Of a DNA stretch of 36,794 bases, positions 29,244 to 36,794 are shown one piece after another (position 1 is the stretch's first letter; every line of letters starts with the position of its first letter). The notes beneath the pieces are model-generated. The model ran no database searches. It was given only the letters and a program-made list of their open reading frames with translations, and had not been told where the DNA came from. Source of the DNA: Bacteroidales bacterium (GTDB taxonomy: Bacteria > Bacteroidota > Bacteroidia > Bacteroidales > UBA1715); assembly GCA_012519815.1 (NCBI GenBank), contig JAAYPM010000067.1:1-36794 (forward strand). The letters run 5' to 3'. A program made the translations under genes and the position numbers.

Positions 29244-30662
29244 ATGAAGCAAGGAATTTTTGTCGTATTATTTTTTGTTATTCCGTTAATTAGCCTTTCT
29301 CAAACAGCCGAAGACTTTTATAATAACGGCAATAATTGTGTGCAAAATCAAGATTATACAGGAGCAATTGTTTCTTATACAAAATCAATCAACAAAAACG
29401 CACAATTTATTGATTCATATTTCAACAGAGCACTTGCAAAAGAAAAACTGTATGACACCCGCGGTGCTATTCGAGATTACACAACAATTATATCTATTTC
29501 TCCAAAACATGCAAAAGCCTATAATAATCGTGGAGTATTAAAAATGGAACTCAATGATTTACATGGTGCCTTAGACGATTTTTCAAAAGCTATTCAAATA
29601 GCACCAACATATCAAACTGCTCTTTTTAATAAAGCATTGCTTTTATCGAAACAAGAAAAACTATCGGAAGCTCTTTCGTTATATTCAAAAGTTATTGAGA
29701 CGCATCCAAAACATGCTCAAGCGTATTACAATCGGGCACTTCTCTATATGCAAATGCAAAATTATCAAAAAGCAGCACATGATTTATCACATTACACCAC
29801 TCTTGTATCTACAGATAGCGATGCTTTGCAAATTTTAGCATTTTTACATATAGCAAATCAGAACTACTTAGAAGCAATTACACATTTTTCATCAATACTT
29901 TCTTTAGAACCAGAAAGTTACAAAACACATTACAATAAAGGCTGTGCAAATTTTTTACAAGGAAATTATGTACATAGCGTTAATGATTTTCGTAAAGCAA
30001 TTGCAATAAATCCTTCGTTTAAAGACGCTTACTACAATCGAGGAGTTGCTCGTATTTATCTTCAAGATTTTCAGGGAGCGATTGTTGATTTTACCCAAGT
30101 TCTGCAACTTGAGCCAAATGATACAAGTGCATATATAAATAGAGGATTTGCCTATTTAAACACACACGACACACTTACCGCAATAGCAGATTTTTCAAAA
30201 GCAACAAAAATAGCAGACAATTACGAAGCAGCATTTTATAATAGAGCATTAGCAAATATTGAAACAAACAATATTTCATTTGCCATTCAAGACTTTACTA
30301 AAGTTACCGAAATTAATCCAAACAACTTAGATGTGCTTATTAATTTAGCATATATTCAAACACAAAATAATAAACCCAACGAAGCGATAGAAACATTTAC
30401 AAAAGCTTTAACTATATCTCCTAACAATCAAGAACTTCTTCTTAACAGAGCAATGTTGCATTATGAAACAAAGCAATATCAAGACGTTGTTGCTGATTTT
30501 ACTGAACTTATTGCTTATTCGGCAAATGGTACCAACTATTATTATAGAGGATTAGCAAAAATATACATGCTTGATTTAGATGGCGGATGCGAAGATTTAA
30601 GCATTTCTGGAGAATTAGGAATGGAAGAAGCGTATGTGCAAATAAAAAAACATTGTAACTAA
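29244..30662 (+). CDS. Exported tetratricopeptide-repeat protein (472 aa)
   Basis: The product has a signal peptide (MKQGIFVVLFFVIPLISLSQ) and is then built almost entirely of about 13 TPR units of 34 residues, recognisable by the repeated pattern AxYNRGxxxxxxxDxxGAIxDFxxAIxxxPx (e.g. AYNNRGVLKMELNDLHGALD, AYYNRGVARIYLQDFQGAIV). It ends with a Cys-containing cap (LDGGCEDLSISGELGMEEAYVQ), common in Bacteroidota TPR proteins. It is likely a periplasmic protein-interaction scaffold; no enzymatic domain is visible. It lies 18 bases before a second, longer TPR gene of the same build, and the pair looks like a duplication. Partners are unknown; the downstream giant adhesin is an obvious candidate. 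Confidence 0.88.
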   Translation: MKQGIFVVLFFVIPLISLSQTAEDFYNNGNNCVQNQDYTGAIVSYTKSINKNAQFIDSYFNRALAKEKLYDTRGAIRDYTTIISISPKHAKAYNNRGVLKMELNDLHGALDDFSKAIQIAPTYQTALFNKALLLSKQEKLSEALSLYSKVIETHPKHAQAYYNRALLYMQMQNYQKAAHDLSHYTTLVSTDSDALQILAFLHIANQNYLEAITHFSSILSLEPESYKTHYNKGCANFLQGNYVHSVNDFRKAIAINPSFKDAYYNRGVARIYLQDFQGAIVDFTQVLQLEPNDTSAYINRGFAYLNTHDTLTAIADFSKATKIADNYEAAFYNRALANIETNNISFAIQDFTKVTEINPNNLDVLINLAYIQTQNNKPNEAIETFTKALTISPNNQELLLNRAMLHYETKQYQDVVADFTELIAYSANGTNYYYRGLAKIYMLDLDGGCEDLSISGELGMEEAYVQIKKHCN

Positions 30663-30680
30663 AAATTATACTTTTATATA

Positions 30681-32909
30681 ATGAATATTTTTATATCTTT
30701 TTCTTTTTTACTCTTGCTAAGCGTTCAAGTCTTTGCTCAAACGCCAGCATCAAATATCCCTATTGAAGAAGATCAAAAATTACCATTAGAATATACAGTT
30801 GAAACGATTCGTTTGTTTGACATTTCTCAAAAACCACCTGCAGACACAACATCATATAAATCGTTTATAACAGAACCTTTTATTGGGTTTAAAGGTGCAA
30901 TTGTACTTTTACACGAAGCAGTTTCAAAAAATCCTACCAATCCAAAAGTATATTTTGCACGAGGTGTAGAGTTAGCAAAACTAAAAGATTATGCAAATGC
31001 AATTGAAGATTTTAATACCGTTATCACGCTTGATTCAACACATATACAAGCTTATATAGAACGTGCAAAATCTAAAAATAACATACACGATTTTGAGGGA
31101 GCACTTCAAGATATTAGCCATGTGCTTACACATAATCCAAACTATTTTGATGCATATTATTTTCAAGGAAATATTTATGTAAAAACAAAACAATATGAAG
31201 AAGCTGTAAAAAGTTTTGATAAAATTATAACACACAATCCACATCACACACATGCAATTATAAATCGTGCTATTGCAAAAAGTTACTTGCAACAATACGA
31301 AAGTGCGATACAAGATTTTGACACAATCATTTCTACAAACAAAACACATCTCGAAGCATATATTAACAGAGGAGCGGTTAAACTTACCTCAAAAAAATAT
31401 ACTGAAGCCATTCATGATTTTACACGTGCCATTGAACTACAGCCGCAATCAGATATTGCATATCAAAATTTAGCATTAGCATACTTTTACACACAAGATT
31501 ATACAAATGCAATAAAAGCAATAAACAACGCCATAGAAATAGCACCAAGCAATGCAGAATATTATAGAAATAGAGCTATTATAAAAAACAAAACAGCCGA
31601 TTATGATGGTGCTATTGAAGATTTTAGTTCTGCCACAGAATTAAATCCAAAAGATTTTGAGGCGTTTTATAATAGAGGAGTTATCTATTATTATTCAGAA
31701 AAAATGGATTCAGCAATTGCTGATTTTTCTAAAGCTGTTGTTATAAATCCTTTATATGGAAAAGCATTTTATAATAGAGCAAGCGTACGGTTTCTTTCAG
31801 AAGACTATGATGGAGCCATTGAGGATTATTCAAAATCAATTGAATTAAATCCCACCTACATTCGTGCGTATGAAAATCGAGCACATGCACACTATCAAAA
31901 CATGAACTATAGCAAAGCCGCTGACGATTATAATGCATTACTTGAAAAACAAGCAAGCAACGAGAATCTTTTAATTAATCGTGGATTTATTAAAACAAAA
32001 GCACTTGATTATAGTGGAGCCAATGCCGATTACACCAATGCTATTCGACTCAATCAAAAAAATTACAAAGCATATTTTTATCGCGGCGTTTTAAAAACTT
32101 TTTTCAAAGATTATCGAGAAGCTATTGCCGATTATACCAAAACTATTGAATTAATGCCATCATACGATGTGTATTTTAACAGAGGCATTGCAAATTATGA
32201 ATTATTAGAATATCGACTTGCAATAGCTGATTTTACCAAAGCCCTTTCATTTGATTCAACAGATTCAAGAACGCTCATAAATAGAGCAATTGCGAAGCTT
32301 GAATTAGAAACTCCCAAAAGTGCACTTGCCGATTTTGAATTAAGTATAAAAATAGACCCCAAAAATCCAGTGGCATATTATAACACAGCTATTTTAAAAC
32401 GTAAGAAAAAAGATCGTGAAACAGCCGTTTCGTATTATACACAAGCTATTGAAATGCAATCAGATTTTTATAAAGCATATTATAATAGAGGAATAATTCA
32501 TAAAAAATCACATAATTATTGGGAAGCAATTGATGATTTTACCGAAGTTATTGAAGTTGACAAACGCAATGGAGGCGCCTATAATAATAGAGCTATTTTA
32601 AAACGTAAAATAAAAGATGTAAATGGTTCTTTAGATGATTTTACACGTGCCATAAGAATTAATCCCAATGATTCAAAAGCGTATTATGGTAGAGCACTTA
32701 CACATTTAAAAAGAAAAGATATTGTAAAGTTTTTTACAGACTGTAAAAATGGGTTTTTAAAAAATCCAAAATACACACTTTTTTATTATGGGAGAGGTTC
32801 TACAGGCATTATTTCCTCTCCACTTGTTGAAGGTTCTTTAGATAAAACATTAGTTAATATTATATCTATATCAAATTTTACTGACGCTATTTATATTTTA
32901 TCCGATTAA
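30681..32909 (+). CDS. Exported tetratricopeptide-repeat protein (742 aa)
   Basis: A signal peptide (MNIFISFSFLLLLSVQVFAQ) is followed by a short linker and roughly 18-19 TPR units of 34 residues (AFYNRGVIYYYSEKMDSAIA, AYENRAHAHYQNMNYSKAAD, AYYNRGIIHKKSHNYWEAID and others). The last units run into a non-TPR tail (YYGRGSTGIISSPLVEGSLD) without the Cys cap of the upstream paralogue. The array would form a long superhelix for binding peptides or proteins in the periplasm. It is between the 472-residue TPR gene (18 bases) and the SprB-like gene (25 bases), so the three probably form one operon. No catalytic motif is seen, and a precise function cannot be given. Confidence 0.88.
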   Translation: MNIFISFSFLLLLSVQVFAQTPASNIPIEEDQKLPLEYTVETIRLFDISQKPPADTTSYKSFITEPFIGFKGAIVLLHEAVSKNPTNPKVYFARGVELAKLKDYANAIEDFNTVITLDSTHIQAYIERAKSKNNIHDFEGALQDISHVLTHNPNYFDAYYFQGNIYVKTKQYEEAVKSFDKIITHNPHHTHAIINRAIAKSYLQQYESAIQDFDTIISTNKTHLEAYINRGAVKLTSKKYTEAIHDFTRAIELQPQSDIAYQNLALAYFYTQDYTNAIKAINNAIEIAPSNAEYYRNRAIIKNKTADYDGAIEDFSSATELNPKDFEAFYNRGVIYYYSEKMDSAIADFSKAVVINPLYGKAFYNRASVRFLSEDYDGAIEDYSKSIELNPTYIRAYENRAHAHYQNMNYSKAADDYNALLEKQASNENLLINRGFIKTKALDYSGANADYTNAIRLNQKNYKAYFYRGVLKTFFKDYREAIADYTKTIELMPSYDVYFNRGIANYELLEYRLAIADFTKALSFDSTDSRTLINRAIAKLELETPKSALADFELSIKIDPKNPVAYYNTAILKRKKKDRETAVSYYTQAIEMQSDFYKAYYNRGIIHKKSHNYWEAIDDFTEVIEVDKRNGGAYNNRAILKRKIKDVNGSLDDFTRAIRINPNDSKAYYGRALTHLKRKDIVKFFTDCKNGFLKNPKYTLFYYGRGSTGIISSPLVEGSLDKTLVNIISISNFTDAIYILSD

Positions 32910-32934
32910 TTTCTGTATTTTGCTTTAATTTATT

Positions 32935-35900
32935 ATGAAATTTTATACTATGCGATATTTTTTAATTGTGTTATTCTTTTTTTCCTATAATACTGTTTTT
33001 TCACAAACAGCTACATTTAGTTGGAAAAACCCTACATGTAATACAAATTTTCATAATGGTTCGCTTACAATTACTGTAACCGGGTTAGAAAATAATGAAG
33101 TTACATACAACTTGCTTAATACAGATATAAATCCTCCAACTGTTCTAACTTCAGGTCCTGTTACAGATTCTGTATATACATTTACTGGATTAGCAAATAA
33201 TACGTTTGCAGCATATGCAAATGTTAATGTAAATGGAACAACGCAAGCTATTGGTTTTGCAAGTAACAAATTGGAAAATACTCCTTATTTTGCTGTTACC
33301 TCAAAAATAAAAGGAGCTGGCTGTGAAGGACAACATGTTGGAATTGTAGATGTTAATGTAATTGGTGGTATTGCCCCCTACTCATATAGTTGGGATAATG
33401 GCAGTAGCGATGTGTTTGCTGACACAAATAAAATCACTAATGTTCGTCCTGCTGATTATACGGTTACTGTTACCGATGATATTGGCTGTGAAATCATATC
33501 TTCAAGTACTACAATTGCTCCTGAAGATGTAATTATTTCAAAAACCATTAATAATCATGTTTTATGTAAAGGCATGAGTACTGGAAAAGTAACCGCATCT
33601 GCAAAAAACACTACCGGTCCGGTAGTGTTTGAATGGAGCGATGCTTTTGTTGGACAAATACATTCAAATTTATCTGCGGGCGATTACACTGTTATTGCAA
33701 TAGATAGTATTGGCTGTACAGACACTGCCACCTTTTCTATTACTGAACCGCTTAATAAAATCGTATTATCTCTTGTCAATAAAGAAGACTTACTTTGCAC
33801 CAATATACCTACTGGAAAAGCATTTTTTTCAACAGAACATGGGAATGCACCGCTTGCCTATGAATGGTCTGATGGAGGTTCTGGAAGTTCTCGAGAAGAT
33901 TTATTAGCAGATTCTTATCGCGTAATTGTTATAGATAAAACACAGTGTAAAGACAGTGTTGATTTTAGTTTAACACAGCCAGCAACTCACATTCAGGGGT
34001 CTTTAGACAATTTCACCCAGCCTCTTTGTTATGGTGATGCAAACGGAACTGCAGAAATTAGTGCAAGCGGAGGTACTGGTTCATATATATTTACATGGAA
34101 CGACCCCGACAATGATTCAACAAAAAACGATGCATCGCGAACTGATTTAAAAAGCATGCTATATACCATTACATTTATTGACGATAATAATTGTGTGGAC
34201 AGCCTGTTATTTGATTTACAACAACCTGACTCGCTCATTGCATCTATTGTTTCGCTTGATGACTCTCCCGCATTATCTTCGGTATTATGCTATAACGACA
34301 AAAATATAGATTTAAAAGTAGCGGTAACTGGTGGAACAGAACCATTTGCTTCATTTATATGGGATACTACAGGAATACCAAATAACGACATTATACAAGT
34401 TGGTGCTGGTGTTTTTCAAGTAGAAGTAACTGATGCTAATAATTGTAAAGCACGTGCTTCGCACACTATTACCGAGCCTCCGCTTTTAGAAAACTCTATT
34501 AACATTCTTACAGAAATTTTATGTAATGGTGGTTCGGGAAGAATTGGGTCAACACCTACTGGTGGAACAACTCCATATACATATGAATGGTCTCATGGAA
34601 TAACAGAATGGAATTCTGGATTAGTAACCACAGGAACATATACTTCTATTGTTACCGACAACAATGGTTGCGTTGATGAAAAATCTATTTTATTACCAGA
34701 ACCAGACTCTATTAAACTTGAATTTACCATTACTGCCGATGTTTGTAATGATGTATCACATGGTAATTTATGGGTTACTGCAACAGGAGGCACGGTAAGT
34801 TCATCATACAGCTATATGTGGAGCACAGGCGAAACCACCGATACTATTACCAATTTATTACCACAAGAATATTCGGTAACAGTAACAGATGATAATGGTT
34901 GTTCTGTATCAAAATCAATAGATTTATCTACTATTAATGATTTTGCAATTAGTTTTGAAATGTCTCAGGTTATTTGTCCTGGTCAATCAAATGGAGCAGT
35001 AACAGTAAATCCTATCAATGGTACCGCACCATATACCTATGAATGGTCAAATGGAATGACTACCCAAACTATAAGCGATGTACCTGCTGGCGATTATGCA
35101 ATAACAGTGTATGATGTAAATGGCTGTCCCGTTTCAGGAAATATTTCTGTAACAACAAAACCGAGTATGTATATTCAAAATTTTGGTACCACTCCTACTC
35201 CTTGTAACGAACAAGAAGGAAGTGCGTTTATTGAAGTTGCCTCTGGAGCAAGTCCATATACATACCTTTGGTCAAATGGCGAAACAACAGATTCTATCAC
35301 TAATTTACAAGTTGATTATTATACCGTGTTAATAACAGACGACAACGGATGTACGCTTTCAAAACAACTTGAAGTTTCAGACACTTCATCATTAACTGTT
35401 TCTGCATTTAGTGATAATATAAAAATACGATGTGCTGGACGAGCTGATGGAGAAGCAACTGCATTAGCAACTTTAGGTACTCCGCCATATACGTATGAAT
35501 GGTCGAATGGGGAAACGACACAAGATGTATCAAATTTAGTTGCTGGTTTATACTACATTTATGCACGTGATGCGTATAATTGCGTTGCTCTTGATTCAAT
35601 TCGATTTGTTGAAGAAGATGTACTTCGAGCACATATTTTTGATTCAGCTATGATATCATGTCATGGTAAAAATAACGGATGGGCTATTGCACAAGCAGAA
35701 GGCGGCGTTGGTCCTTATTATTCTGTTACATGGGACAATGGGGAAACAACAAACTTAATTAGCAAATTATCTCCCGGCACCTATGTTGCTACTATGACAG
35801 ACGCAAATAGCTGTTCGGTAACTACTCAAATTGTAATTACAGAACCCTTAGCTTTATCAAGTACTATTGATAACACAACAAGTGTTAGTTGTGGCGGAAT

Positions 35901-36794
35901 TTGTGATGCAAAAGCACGAGTTATTGTAAATGGAGGAACAGAACCATATACATATCAATGGTCGTCAATTGATGTTGATTCGGCAGCAAGTAATTTATGT
36001 GCAGGTTGGCAATATGTTACAATAACCGATGCCTTTGGTTGTTCGCTTATTGATAGTGTTAATATTGTTGATACAATTCCTGTAATTACAATTACAAGCA
36101 ACATGGTAGAACCCGATTGTATGGTGGCAAGCGGTAAAATTGACGTTTCTGCTGCAGGAGGATTTGCACCATATACATACGAATGGAGCACAGGAGCAAC
36201 AACAGCATTAATTGAAAATGTTTTACCTTCAGTATATTCACTTACCGTTACCGACAGTAAAGGTTGTTCACTTGATACTTTACTTGTTTTAAATGATAAT
36301 TCTAATTTAGCTATTGATACAATAATTCGACAATCTATTACCTTTTGCGATCCCTGTAATGAATCATATAGGGTAATTGCTTCTGGAGGAACAACACCAT
36401 ATTCATATTTATGGTCAAATGGGGACACTGGTGCTGTTGCCGATTCTTTGTGTACCAATGTATATGCAGTAACTGTTACCGATGCAAATGAATGTAAACG
36501 TTCACAGGTGATTTCTGTTGTAGAAAAACCTCTTGCAATTGATTTAGTGCAAAAAACCGATGTAATTTGCCACGGTGCAAATACAGGCGAACTTGAAGTT
36601 GTTGCAAAAAATGGCGTAAGTTCAAATTACACCTATTCATGGTCAAATGGCGAAACAACAGCAAAAATACAAGATTTACATGCTGGAGAATATACCGTGA
36701 CGGTAATTGAAGATTCAAGTGTGTGTGCTGCACAAAAAACATTTGAAGTTACTCAAAATGATGAATTAAAACGATTCTTTATTACCGATATGCC
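32935..36794 (+). CDS. Giant SprB-type repeat surface protein, partial (C-terminus beyond right edge)
   Basis: The frame is open from ATG 32935 to the window edge, about 1286 codons; the ORF track omits it because no stop is present. Residues 1-24 are a signal peptide (MKFYTMRYFLIVLFFFSYNTVFSQ; an internal ATG at 32950 is an alternative). A beta-rich N-terminal domain to about residue 120 precedes at least 15 SprB repeats of about 60-85 residues, each with a pattern like C.G...G...v...GGt.PYtY.WsnGett..i.nL.aG.YtVtvtDanGC. SprB is the mobile adhesin of gliding Bacteroidota, exported by type IX secretion; porT in this window is consistent with that. The name is by repeat type only; many Bacteroidota have several such proteins, and gliding is not shown. 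Confidence 0.93.
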   Translation, partial: MKFYTMRYFLIVLFFFSYNTVFSQTATFSWKNPTCNTNFHNGSLTITVTGLENNEVTYNLLNTDINPPTVLTSGPVTDSVYTFTGLANNTFAAYANVNVNGTTQAIGFASNKLENTPYFAVTSKIKGAGCEGQHVGIVDVNVIGGIAPYSYSWDNGSSDVFADTNKITNVRPADYTVTVTDDIGCEIISSSTTIAPEDVIISKTINNHVLCKGMSTGKVTASAKNTTGPVVFEWSDAFVGQIHSNLSAGDYTVIAIDSIGCTDTATFSITEPLNKIVLSLVNKEDLLCTNIPTGKAFFSTEHGNAPLAYEWSDGGSGSSREDLLADSYRVIVIDKTQCKDSVDFSLTQPATHIQGSLDNFTQPLCYGDANGTAEISASGGTGSYIFTWNDPDNDSTKNDASRTDLKSMLYTITFIDDNNCVDSLLFDLQQPDSLIASIVSLDDSPALSSVLCYNDKNIDLKVAVTGGTEPFASFIWDTTGIPNNDIIQVGAGVFQVEVTDANNCKARASHTITEPPLLENSINILTEILCNGGSGRIGSTPTGGTTPYTYEWSHGITEWNSGLVTTGTYTSIVTDNNGCVDEKSILLPEPDSIKLEFTITADVCNDVSHGNLWVTATGGTVSSSYSYMWSTGETTDTITNLLPQEYSVTVTDDNGCSVSKSIDLSTINDFAISFEMSQVICPGQSNGAVTVNPINGTAPYTYEWSNGMTTQTISDVPAGDYAITVYDVNGCPVSGNISVTTKPSMYIQNFGTTPTPCNEQEGSAFIEVASGASPYTYLWSNGETTDSITNLQVDYYTVLITDDNGCTLSKQLEVSDTSSLTVSAFSDNIKIRCAGRADGEATALATLGTPPYTYEWSNGETTQDVSNLVAGLYYIYARDAYNCVALDSIRFVEEDVLRAHIFDSAMISCHGKNNGWAIAQAEGGVGPYYSVTWDNGETTNLISKLSPGTYVATMTDANSCSVTTQIVITEPLALSSTIDNTTSVSCGGICDAKARVIVNGGTEPYTYQWSSIDVDSAASNLCAGWQYVTITDAFGCSLIDSVNIVDTIPVITITSNMVEPDCMVASGKIDVSAAGGFAPYTYEWSTGATTALIENVLPSVYSLTVTDSKGCSLDTLLVLNDNSNLAIDTIIRQSITFCDPCNESYRVIASGGTTPYSYLWSNGDTGAVADSLCTNVYAVTVTDANECKRSQVISVVEKPLAIDLVQKTDVICHGANTGELEVVAKNGVSSNYTYSWSNGETTAKIQDLHAGEYTVTVIEDSSVCAAQKTFEVTQNDELKRFFITDM
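33313..36724 (+). repeat. Array of about 15 SprB repeats
   Basis: Units begin near an early Cys (VLCKG, PLCYG, ICPGQ, ISCHG, VICHG) and end with a Cys in DxNGC or similar (VTDDIGC, VTDDNGC, YDVNGC, MTDANSC, TDSKGC). At the DNA level the core is often nearly the same, e.g. variants of TCAAATGGCGAAACAACA at about 35271, 35505, 35737, 36415 and 36643. Copies 2-5 are the most divergent; copies 7-15 are the most alike. Confidence 0.88.
33606..33630 (+). repeat. GC-rich perfect palindrome inside the SprB-like gene
   Basis: AAACACTACCGG (33606-33617) and its exact reverse complement (33619-33630) flank one base, in the second SprB repeat. No U tract follows in either direction. It stands out in AT-rich coding sequence; a tight hairpin in the mRNA is expected, with unknown role. 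Confidence 0.75.

Noticed and set aside
32911-32934. Separate promoter for the SprB-like gene (TATTTTG in the 25-base gap)
   Set aside because: It is one base short of TAnnTTTG and lies too close to the start; cotranscription with the TPR genes is simpler.
35955-36458. 167-residue minus-strand ORF, and other minus-strand ORFs between 33051 and 36742
   Set aside because: They are antisense to the SprB repeats; their own repetitive motifs (e.g. SEQPLLSVT) simply mirror the coding repeats.
33313-36724. Regular DNA repeats that could be read as a CRISPR or satellite array
   Set aside because: The repeats keep one open frame, vary at third positions and encode SprB domains; there are no short identical repeats with unique spacers.

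Overview
The window comes from a low-GC member of the Bacteroidota, most likely Bacteroidales or a close relative. The evidence is the gene order rpsU-xerC-hpf-tRNA-tuf-tRNA-secE-nusG-rplKAJL-rpoBC followed by a DUF3467 gene, a guaB-linked set of SurA-like chaperones, the type IX secretion gene porT beside ubiE, a lipoprotein form of TamA, and promoters of the Bacteroidota type (TTTG / TAnnTTTG). All intact housekeeping genes look normal in length and motifs.

Layout. 1-2167 (minus): 5' part of a large secreted surface protein that runs off the left edge. 2350-8018 (plus): guaB, then three genes of the SurA/parvulin type (one frameshifted, one a lipoprotein, one intact); a probable operon joining GMP synthesis to outer-membrane protein chaperones. 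8019-8229 is a 211-base gap between convergent genes in which I see no gene and no convincing terminator. 8230-23457 (minus) is the information-processing block, read right to left: rpsU-xerC-hpf, tRNA-Thr, tuf, tRNA-Trp, secE, nusG, rplK, rplA, rplJ, rplL, rpoB, rpoC, a terminator, then a DUF3467 gene and rlmB. 23537-24397 (minus): a ComEA-like helix-hairpin-helix protein. 24485-29130: tamL (minus), a divergent SpoU-family RNA methylase (plus), then porT and ubiE (both minus). 29244-36794 (plus): two exported TPR-repeat proteins and the first ~1290 codons of a giant SprB-type repeat adhesin that runs off the right edge.

How it fits together. The SurA-like proteins, TamL and PorT all serve the outer membrane: periplasmic chaperoning, insertion, and type IX secretion. 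The two truncated edge proteins are the kind of cargo type IX secretion exports, but their C-terminal sorting signals lie outside the window.

Non-coding structure. The most notable signals are an 18-bp-arm perfect palindrome placed flush against the 5' end of tRNA-Trp in the tuf operon, a terminator-like hairpin between rplL and rpoB framed by 13-base direct repeats, and a 19-base palindrome that carries two opposed promoter -7 boxes between tamL and the RNA methylase. I found no CRISPR array, insertion sequence, phage gene or obvious new defence system. Most of the window is conserved core genome; the accessory part is at the two edges.
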